Source of the DNA: Methylomonas sp.
GTDB taxonomy: Bacteria > Pseudomonadota > Gammaproteobacteria > Methylococcales > Methylomonadaceae
DNA: 13,411 nucleotides
Assembly (NCBI GenBank): GCA_026990815.1
Contig: JALXCS010000292.1
Span: 1-13,411 of the forward strand
Direction of reading: 5' to 3'
In this document: positions 1-5,803 of the stretch, piece after piece
How the letters are laid out: every line of letters begins with the position of its first letter
Position numbering within the stretch: the first letter of the stretch is position 1
Translations under genes and position numbers: made by a program
The notes under the pieces: generated by a model
Told to the model about the DNA's origin: nothing
The model's database searches: none
The model's input: the letters and a program-made list of their open reading frames with translations, nothing else

Positions 1-599
1 GGTTTTACGGTAAGTTTTATTCCCGTTAATTTAGCAATTTGTTTTTCAAGCCAGGATTTCTGAGCTTCGGCTTGAATTGGAATCTTTTTTTCAGATTTAT
101 AGCCATTTATTGAAATGCCATTGTTATCAACGATAACTTTGCATTCCCCTTTCTCAGGCTTCGAGTAAGTTTTAGTTTCAATACAATACACACCATATTC
201 ACACACAATCACATGATCTAGATTAAATCCTTGTCCTACAACATCATGAAAAATTTTAAATCCCCTGTCTCTAAATCGTTCTAACATCTGACCGACAGCC
301 CTTTCTCCATCTCGCCCAAGCCTTAGAGTTTTGATTTTTCTTCTGATTCCAAAAAACTTTAAAAAACAATACACTGAAATAAATATAGTAAAAAATGTTA
401 TTGTCAAAGGGTTTGGTATTCTTATAACCTGATACCACAATAACCAGTAAAAAACTGTTTGAGCAATCATAAAAATTGGTAAAAATACTACCATTAATAC
501 CTCTGAACCAATTATTTCCTGTATTTGATCTTCTAGTGATTGTCCTGGCAGCCTTAATGGATTATCAACTAAAGGGGATTTTTTTTTATTTCTCTTCAT
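1..599 (-). CDS. Membrane-anchored NERD-domain (nuclease-related) protein, C-terminus cut by window edge
   Basis: Translating the minus strand from the ATG at 599 gives 199 codons still open at the left edge. Residues 1-30 are polar and start with a lysine-rich stretch. Two hydrophobic segments follow (about 33-56 and 63-84), then a NERD domain from about 95. Signature residues are visible: G-R-D-G-E around 96-100, Asp128 in LDHVIV, and Glu141/Lys143 in the IETKT strand, the D...ExK pattern of PD-(D/E)xK-like nucleases. NERD proteins are predicted to process nucleic acids; the substrate is unknown and the actual function here is not established. The gene starts 60 bases after fliE on the same strand with no terminator visible between, so it may be co-transcribed. 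There is no strong ribosome-binding site before the ATG; a TTG two codons upstream is an alternative start. Bases 361-480 are only about 26% G+C. Confidence 0.8.
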   Translation of the reverse strand, partial: MKRNKKKSPLVDNPLRLPGQSLEDQIQEIIGSEVLMVVFLPIFMIAQTVFYWLLWYQVIRIPNPLTITFFTIFISVYCFLKFFGIRRKIKTLRLGRDGERAVGQMLERFRDRGFKIFHDVVGQGFNLDHVIVCEYGVYCIETKTYSKPEKGECKVIVDNNGISINGYKSEKKIPIQAEAQKSWLEKQIAKLTGIKLTVK

Positions 600-659
600 T
601 TTCAACTTTTGATAAACGCCAACAATTGATATTTGTTTTGTATTTATTTTCCACAAATC

Positions 660-977
660 CTACATCGGCATATTCATCACTTCCTTATAAGCATCAACCA
701 GTTTATTCCTCACCTGCACCATCGCCTGAAAGGACACATTGGCTTTTTGTGCTGAAATCATCACTTCCGCCAGACTGACATCACTTTCGCCCAGTTCAAA
801 AGCCTGCGCCATCTTAGCGGACGTTTGCTGTGCCTGATTGACGTTATTGACGGACTGTTTCAGCAATGAAGAAAAATCTACCTTGCTGTCATTTTCCACT
901 TCTTGCGGTTTGCTGGAGGCGTCAATTGACATTGAACGCATCTGAGCCAATACCTGGTTTATATTCATATCACTCAT
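660..977 (-). CDS. fliE: Flagellar hook-basal body complex protein FliE
   Basis: This 105-residue protein matches the usual FliE length (about 104). Its C-terminal half carries the family signature: the ELGE..VSLAEVM segment near 61-73, QKANVSFQAMVQVRNKLVDAY near 77-97 and a final KEVMNM. FliE sits at the junction between the MS ring (FliF) and the proximal rod and is exported by the flagellar type III apparatus, so no signal peptide is expected or seen. The gene lies 60 bases downstream of flrC and has its own sigma54-type element at 1012-1027. The start at 977 is preceded by a weak AGG; an internal Met at residue 4 is an alternative. The usual next gene, fliF, is absent and replaced by the NERD-domain gene. 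Confidence 0.95.
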   Translation of the reverse strand: MSDMNINQVLAQMRSMSIDASSKPQEVENDSKVDFSSLLKQSVNNVNQAQQTSAKMAQAFELGESDVSLAEVMISAQKANVSFQAMVQVRNKLVDAYKEVMNMPM

Positions 978-1011
978 GGTTATGCCTGTTTTTTGTCATT
1001 AAACTATCTTA

Positions 1012-1027
1012 AGCATTTATTAAGCCA
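1012..1027 (-). promoter_or_regulatory. Sigma54 (-24/-12) promoter for fliE
   Basis: Reading the minus strand, TGGCTTAATAAATGCT matches the sigma54 pattern with TGGC at -24, exactly ten bases between GG and GC, and TGCT at -12. The predicted start of transcription is near 1001, giving a leader of about 25 bases before fliE. It lies just after the flrC stop codon. Activation by FlrC, encoded immediately upstream, is the expected arrangement in polar flagellar systems; this regulatory link is inferred. Confidence 0.75.
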
Positions 1028-1037
1028 ATGTTGGAAA

Positions 1038-2399
1038 TTAAGCGATTTCCACCCCTGCTTCTTTCATTCTGGCAATTTTATATCTAAGTGTTCTTGGACT
1101 GATACCCAATTTTTCCGCCGTTATTTTTCGACTACCCTGTTGTTCTTTAAGAGTTTTTAATATAATCTGTTCTTCTACCGAACGCAGCCCTTCGCCCAAA
1201 CGGTTTGATTCATCAGCAACAATATCCGAGGTTTCTGATCGAATGAAATCTGTATTCTCCATCACCATTTCATCCTCAAAAACCAAATCTGCCGGGGTTA
1301 TGACACCAGCAGTCTGCATAATTAATGCTCGCTGCATCACGTTTTCCAACTCCCGGACATTCCCGGGCCAATGATAGCCCTGCAATTTTTCACTCGCTCT
1401 GGAATCCAAAACTGGAACCGTACCATCATCCGAAGTATACCTTGCCATCAAATCCACAGCCAATGGCAAAATATCACCAGGACGTTCCCGTAACGCCGGA
1501 ATTTTTAAGGGAAAAACATTCAAACGGTAGTACAGATCTTCACGAAACCGGTTTTGCCTAACATATTCTTTAAGGTTGCGATTAGTGGTAGCCAATATTC
1601 TGACATTCAGACTAATTTTTTTTCGCCCCCCCAAACGTTCTACTTCTTTTTCCTGAATCACTCTCAGGATTTTTGCCTGCAAAGCCAGATCCATTTCCGA
1701 AATTTCATCCAGTAGCAGGGTTCCTCCTTGAGCCTGTTCGAATTTTCCAAGTGTAGTTTGAGTGGCTCCGGTAAAGGCTCCTTTTTCATAGCCAAACAGC
1801 ATTGCTTCCAGCATATTTTCGGGAATCGCAGCACAATTGATAGCAACAAAAGGCCCTTGATAATTCATTGAATTTTCATGTAAATAACGTGCCAGAACCT
1901 CCTTTCCAGTGCCGCTTTCTCCCTGAATAAGAACCGTGACTTCGGTTTTTGCAACCCGCACTGCCATCGCATAAAGTTTTTTCATGCTTGGGTCATGAAT
2001 CGTTCGGTATTTTTTATCTACTCTATTTGTTTTTTTTGTTTTCAATAAGCCTGAAACTTTTTCTTCCAGCACTGAAGCTTCAAATGGCTTGACCAGATAA
2101 TCAGTCGCGCCTGACTGAATCGCATCAACTGCTTTGGGAATTGATCCATAAGCTGTCATTAACAATACAGGAATATCCGGATAGTGTTTTTGCATAGCTC
2201 GCAGCAACTCCAAACCATCCATAACCGGCATCTGAATGTCACTAACCACCAGACCCACTGATGAATCAGAAAGTATTTTTAAAGCTTCACGGCCATTTTT
2301 TGCCGATTTAATCTGGAATCCGGCAATTTTCAGGGTTTCGCATAAAGCTTCGGCTAAAGAAAAATCGTCTTCAACGATTAATACATCAAGCTGTTTCAT
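1038..2399 (-). CDS. flrC: Sigma54-dependent flagellar response regulator FlrC/FleR
   Basis: This is a 453-residue NtrC-family activator. Residues 1-120 form a receiver domain with acidic residues at 10-12, phospho-acceptor Asp54 and Lys104 in the KPF turn. Residues about 132-365 form an AAA+ sigma54-interaction domain with Walker A GESGTGKE (160-167), GAFTGA loop (207-212), Walker B LLLDE ending at 232 and arginine fingers near 284-292. Residues about 410-449 form a Fis-type helix-turn-helix. When phosphorylated by its partner kinase it should remodel sigma54 polymerase at mid-class flagellar promoters. The start is supported by a good GAGAGGA site a few bases upstream and by the 19-base gap after flrB. 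The domain layout alone would fit any NtrC-type regulator; the flagellar call rests on the adjacent soluble kinase and fliE. Pseudomonas uses the name fleR. Confidence 0.92.
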   Translation of the reverse strand: MKQLDVLIVEDDFSLAEALCETLKIAGFQIKSAKNGREALKILSDSSVGLVVSDIQMPVMDGLELLRAMQKHYPDIPVLLMTAYGSIPKAVDAIQSGATDYLVKPFEASVLEEKVSGLLKTKKTNRVDKKYRTIHDPSMKKLYAMAVRVAKTEVTVLIQGESGTGKEVLARYLHENSMNYQGPFVAINCAAIPENMLEAMLFGYEKGAFTGATQTTLGKFEQAQGGTLLLDEISEMDLALQAKILRVIQEKEVERLGGRKKISLNVRILATTNRNLKEYVRQNRFREDLYYRLNVFPLKIPALRERPGDILPLAVDLMARYTSDDGTVPVLDSRASEKLQGYHWPGNVRELENVMQRALIMQTAGVITPADLVFEDEMVMENTDFIRSETSDIVADESNRLGEGLRSVEEQIILKTLKEQQGSRKITAEKLGISPRTLRYKIARMKEAGVEIA

Positions 2400-2418
2400 T
2401 TTTTCCTCTCATTACTAT

Positions 2419-3639
2419 TTATAAGCTTTCATCCCAAGCTTCTCCTGCTGGGAAAGCAATAGTTAAGCCCTGTCGGGATGAATTAGGGATAAATTCTTGT
2501 TTTGCATATGGCAATGTCATAATAAATTCAGTTCCTTGACCCGGCTCAGAAAGGCAACGTACTTCTCCACCATGAGCACGAATGACACTATCTACAACAG
2601 CCAGTCCCAGACCAGTACCATTCATTCGAGTAGTAAAAAAAGGTTCAAAAATTCTTTCTATGTCTGTCTCCAAAATACCCGGACCATTGTCTTTAATTAT
2701 TATTTCAACTGAATCACTATTGTCCTTAATGAATAACTCAATGTGCCCACTATCACCAAGGGCTTGCTGGGAATTATTCAGCAAGTTCATAATTGCACCA
2801 CGCAATATGCTTTCATTCCCTGTTAATTGAATGGCCTGACTGGTATCAGTAAGTGAAAACGTAATCCTGGTTGATTCAATTTGTTCCTGCATCAGCTCAG
2901 ATATTTTTCTCAACATTTCTTTACAGGAAAATAATTTCATTGTTAACCGGCCTTGCTTTGCAAAAACCAGCATATCGTTCACCTGCCGTTCAAGAAAATG
3001 CAATCGCTCAAGTATTTTTGTCGAAAATTCCTGCTTTTTTTCTTCTGCCAGTCTGCTACCAGCAAGCTGAGAAGCATATAGAATGGCCGTGGACAAAGGC
3101 GTTCTAACTTGATGCGCCATGCTGGCAACCATTTCCCCCATTGCCGACAAATGCTTCTGTTGATTCACCAGGTCCTGCAAGTTTCTCATTTCACTAACAT
3201 CAGTAAGCAACACAATTTGCCCGGCAAAATTTCCCAAGGTATTGATTGAAATATTGAGATACTTGCCGTTTTGCAATTGCCGTTGATGGGGATTTTCGGT
3301 AGCTGGAACAAAACTTTGTTCCACTATCTGCGGCCAGGAAAGCCCCATCAATGAATGACCAAAAAATTCCTCTGAAGCTTTGTTACAATCAATAACCTTA
3401 TCGGAGGCATCCAGAACAATCACACCGGCCGGCAAAGCAGCAAGCAATTTATGTAGTTGGTTAGCCAATTTTTCTTTTTCAATCAAGGTCTTGATCCGCT
3501 CATTTCTGGCGACCACCAATTCCTGACGCAATTTTGCTACTTGTGCTTCCAGCCCTTGATAGGATTCTGTTAAATTTTCAGTTAACTGATTGAATAAATG
3601 AAACGCTTGAGTTAACTGTTCGGTTTTTTCTGTAATCAT
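2419..3639 (-). CDS. flrB: Flagellar sensor histidine kinase FlrB/FleS
   Basis: This 406-residue soluble histidine kinase has no membrane segment, as expected for the cytoplasmic FlrB/FleS family. An N-terminal probable coiled coil (about 20-65) is followed by a PAS-like domain (about 68-150), a HisKA dimerisation domain with phospho-acceptor His176 in MAHQVRTP, and an ATPase domain with N box NLLNNSQQAL (285-294), G1 box DNGPGI (317-322) and G2 box GTGLGL (341-346). It should autophosphorylate and pass phosphate to Asp54 of the following response regulator, switching on sigma54-dependent basal-body and hook genes. It is the first gene of the flrB-flrC pair, with a sigma54-type promoter about 35 bases ahead of the start. 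The ATG at 3639 has no obvious Shine-Dalgarno sequence. The signal sensed is not evident from the sequence. Confidence 0.92.
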   Translation of the reverse strand: MITEKTEQLTQAFHLFNQLTENLTESYQGLEAQVAKLRQELVVARNERIKTLIEKEKLANQLHKLLAALPAGVIVLDASDKVIDCNKASEEFFGHSLMGLSWPQIVEQSFVPATENPHQRQLQNGKYLNISINTLGNFAGQIVLLTDVSEMRNLQDLVNQQKHLSAMGEMVASMAHQVRTPLSTAILYASQLAGSRLAEEKKQEFSTKILERLHFLERQVNDMLVFAKQGRLTMKLFSCKEMLRKISELMQEQIESTRITFSLTDTSQAIQLTGNESILRGAIMNLLNNSQQALGDSGHIELFIKDNSDSVEIIIKDNGPGILETDIERIFEPFFTTRMNGTGLGLAVVDSVIRAHGGEVRCLSEPGQGTEFIMTLPYAKQEFIPNSSRQGLTIAFPAGEAWDESL

Positions 3640-3672
3640 TCAAGTCAAATATTTTGCTATTTCATCTGGATT

Positions 3673-3688
3673 AGCAAAAATCAGACCT
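3673..3688 (-). promoter_or_regulatory. Sigma54 (-24/-12) promoter for flrB-flrC
   Basis: On the minus strand AGGTCTGATTTTTGCT carries GG and GC separated by exactly ten bases, with the favoured TTGCT at -12; the -24 half is weaker than consensus. Predicted transcription starts near 3662, about 22 bases before the flrB ATG. In Vibrio and Pseudomonas the equivalent operon is read from a sigma54 promoter activated by FlrA/FleQ; that gene is not in the window, so the activator is inferred. T-rich runs lie just upstream on the plus strand (3690-3710). Confidence 0.65.
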
Positions 3689-3782
3689 GTTTTTTTATTT
3701 TTTTATTTTCAATAGCTTACAGAGTGCGTCAAAAAATCATCCTGAATATTGAATAGCGTTCCCTAACAAAAATACTGTCTAA

Positions 3783-3811
3783 GTTACAAACCTTGATGAG
3801 CAGTATATAAT
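3783..3811 (+). promoter_or_regulatory. Sigma70-like promoter for the aminotransferase gene
   Basis: A perfect TATAAT at 3806-3811 is preceded, after a 17-base spacer, by GTTACA at 3783-3788 (four of six matches to TTGACA). Transcription would begin near 3818, about 33 bases before the ATG at 3851. It shares the 211-base divergent intergenic region with the flrB sigma54 promoter, whose core elements lie about 95 bases away and do not overlap it. Confidence 0.6.
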
Positions 3812-3850
3812 TGGCAATTAATTTGTTATCAATTTACAAACTATTTTAAT

Positions 3851-5038
3851 ATGAATCTCAAATTATCCGATAGAGTCCAGGCTGTAAAACCTTCTCCAAC
3901 CCTTGCTATTACAGCAAGAGCAGCTGAAATGCGCGCAGCGGGAAAGGATATTATTGGCCTTGGAGCTGGAGAACCAGATTTCGACACCCCAGAGCACATA
4001 AAAATTGCCGCAATAGAAGCCATTAACAATGGTTTTACCAAATATACGGCGGTTGATGGAACGCCTACTCTTAAGCAGGCTATTATTGACAAATTTAAAA
4101 AAGATAATGGCTTCTCCTACCAGCTAAATCAAATCCTGGTTTCCTGCGGGGGCAAACAAAGTTTTTATAATCTATCCCAAGCTATTATTAACCCGGGCGA
4201 TGAGGTCATTATCCCTGCACCTTACTGGGTTTCTTATCCTGACATGGTGTTATTAGCGAGCGGTAAACCAGTTATTGTCGAAACGTCGCAAGCCGAACAT
4301 TTTAAAATTTCTGCTGAGAAATTACGTTCTGCAATTACCGGTAAAACCCGATTGCTGGTTATTAACAGCCCTTCCAACCCTACCGGCGTTGCCTATAGCG
4401 AAGATGAGTTAAAACAATTAGGTGAAGTACTGAAGGATTACCCTGACATCATTATTGCTACGGATGATATGTACGAACACATTTTGTGGCGAGCAAACAG
4501 TTTTGTGAATATTTTAAACGCTAATCCCGATCTTTATCACCGGACTATGGTTCTCAACGGCGTTTCAAAAGCTTATTCAATGACTGGCTGGCGAATTGGG
4601 TATGCCGCGGGGCCCGCAGAAATTATCGGTGCCATGCGAAAAATTCAGTCACAAAGCACATCTAATCCAACATCAATTTCTCAGGTCGCAGCAGAAGCAG
4701 CTTTAACTCAGGATCAAAGCTGTATTCAGAAAATGCTGGCTGAATTTAAAAAACGCCATGATTTTGTTGTTGATGAATTGAATAACATTCCGGGAATTGA
4801 TTGTTTAAGTACTGATGGTACTTTCTACGTTTTCCCTAATATTGAAAAACTGCTGGAAAATCTACCGGATATTGCTGATGATTTGGCCTATGCAGAATTT
4901 CTGATTGAAAAAGCCGGCGTTGCTCTTGTACCCGGAACAGCTTTTGGCTGCCCCGGTCATATCAGAATTTCGATTGCTACCAGTATGGAAAATCTGGAAA
5001 ATGCCTTGTCCAGAATTAAAAAAGTAGCTGTTGGATAA
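3851..5038 (+). CDS. aspC: Class I pyridoxal-phosphate aminotransferase, aspartate aminotransferase type (Ib)
   Basis: This 395-residue fold-type I aminotransferase transfers an amino group between amino acids and 2-oxo acids using pyridoxal phosphate, most likely aspartate to 2-oxoglutarate, giving oxaloacetate and glutamate in the cytoplasm. Seen in the sequence: GAGEPDFDTP near 38-47, Trp126, SPSNPTGV (173-180) with Asn176, the cofactor-contacting DDMY (205-208), the Schiff-base lysine Lys240 in SKAYSMTGWRIGY, and the carboxylate-binding Arg372 in RISIA. Length and motifs fit the Ib subgroup; some members also transaminate prephenate in aromatic amino acid synthesis, and sequence inspection alone cannot decide this. 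It is the only plus-strand gene, transcribed alone between flagellar and surface/polysaccharide genes, and ends at a strong hairpin. The start has no clear Shine-Dalgarno site. Confidence 0.88.
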   Translation: MNLKLSDRVQAVKPSPTLAITARAAEMRAAGKDIIGLGAGEPDFDTPEHIKIAAIEAINNGFTKYTAVDGTPTLKQAIIDKFKKDNGFSYQLNQILVSCGGKQSFYNLSQAIINPGDEVIIPAPYWVSYPDMVLLASGKPVIVETSQAEHFKISAEKLRSAITGKTRLLVINSPSNPTGVAYSEDELKQLGEVLKDYPDIIIATDDMYEHILWRANSFVNILNANPDLYHRTMVLNGVSKAYSMTGWRIGYAAGPAEIIGAMRKIQSQSTSNPTSISQVAAEAALTQDQSCIQKMLAEFKKRHDFVVDELNNIPGIDCLSTDGTFYVFPNIEKLLENLPDIADDLAYAEFLIEKAGVALVPGTAFGCPGHIRISIATSMENLENALSRIKKVAVG

Positions 5039-5063
5039 CCAGGTCTTTACTACTATCCAAATA

Positions 5064-5091
5064 AAAAGGGCCGGAAATATCAGGCCCTTTT
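5064..5091. terminator. Bidirectional rho-independent terminator
   Basis: A perfect nine-base stem (AAAAGGGCC with GGCCCTTTT) encloses a ten-base loop. On the plus strand it ends in a T run after the aminotransferase stop codon at 5038. On the minus strand it is followed by TTTTTATTT, 25 bases beyond the stop of the VPLPA-CTERM gene. Its place between two converging genes fits a shared terminator. Confidence 0.85.
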
Positions 5092-5115
5092 ATATAAAAC
5101 CGGAAAAAACCAAAT

Positions 5116-5754
5116 TCACGACTTTCTACGTTTTAAACCAATTAATCCAACAATACCACTAAAGAATAAAATAGCAGCAGGTGGTAGCGGTATGGCAGAT
5201 ACTTTGTCGGTGTCTGCTGTAAATTCAAAAGACTCACCAATTTGCAGCCCGCCTTTTCCGCTAAAATCAAATGTTAGATACCGGTAAAGGTCACCTACTG
5301 CACCTGATGCTCCCTCAATCTCAACCATCCCTGAAAAAAAAGTATTTACATTATCTGGACCAGATCTATATACAAAAGAGCCTGTTTGGGAGTTTTCAGT
5401 ACCATTTGGACTCCAATCCTTATCAAAAACTGCATTTGCTCCAAAAGCATCAAAGGTAATGGAGTTAACTGTCCCAAAGCCATTTTTCGTAAATTTCCAT
5501 ACTCCACCCCATGTGTCCGTTCCTGTATAAGTCAATTCCCAACCTGTACCACTGGCAGATGTCCCGTTCCATAATGATGTTGTTGATGAATCATTAACAG
5601 CAATTTGCATTCCAGCCATATCCCCGCCTGATATTTGATGTTCAGTAACCGCCTTTACTGCTTGAAGCGGAGCTGGAAGTGAAACTGCAAAACCCGTAGA
5701 AATATTCAGAATTCCTACAAAAAGTATGCTAAAAAAATTTCTGTATAGTGTCAT
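5116..5754 (-). CDS. Secreted VPLPA/PEP-CTERM sorting-domain protein
   Basis: This is a 212-residue exported protein of unknown function. An N-terminal signal peptide is evident (basic Arg5, hydrophobic core about 7-23, cleavage probably near Ala23-Ala28). The mature part is rich in Gly, Ser, Thr, Trp and Phe without Cys, and includes a possible beta-rich segment near 60-105. The C-terminus has the three-part exosortase signal: IPLPPA at 188-193, a hydrophobic helix (about 194-207) and a basic end RRKS. That layout matches the VPLPA-CTERM variant of PEP-CTERM, whose members are thought to be cut and anchored or released by an exosortase, usually in exopolysaccharide-producing bacteria. No exosortase is in this window. 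The start has an AAGGA site just upstream. It follows the retention-module gene by 49 bases on the same strand. Confidence 0.82.
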   Translation of the reverse strand: MTLYRNFFSILFVGILNISTGFAVSLPAPLQAVKAVTEHQISGGDMAGMQIAVNDSSTTSLWNGTSASGTGWELTYTGTDTWGGVWKFTKNGFGTVNSITFDAFGANAVFDKDWSPNGTENSQTGSFVYRSGPDNVNTFFSGMVEIEGASGAVGDLYRYLTFDFSGKGGLQIGESFEFTADTDKVSAIPLPPAAILFFSGIVGLIGLKRRKS

Positions 5755-5765
5755 TATCTTATCCT

Positions 5766-5798
5766 TATTTCCAAAATCAAAAATTCTATTTCAAAATC
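5766..5798 (-). repeat. Short direct repeat in the leader of the VPLPA-CTERM gene
   Basis: TATTTCCAAAATC (5766-5778) and TATTTCAAAATC (5787-5798), as read on the plus strand, are near-identical direct copies whose starts are 21 bases apart, about two helical turns. They fill most of the 49-base gap between the retention-module stop and the next start. A regulator site is possible, but low-complexity AT sequence could produce this by chance. Confidence 0.35.
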
Positions 5799-5803
5799 TT
5801 TCT

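Noticed and set aside
476..778. 100-residue plus-strand open frame
   Set aside because: It runs antisense across the NERD gene start and the fliE C-terminus, both well supported, and has no recognisable features.
1664..1849. 61-residue minus-strand open frame
   Set aside because: It is an alternative frame inside the AAA+ domain of the flagellar response regulator, which is intact; no frameshift is needed to explain it.
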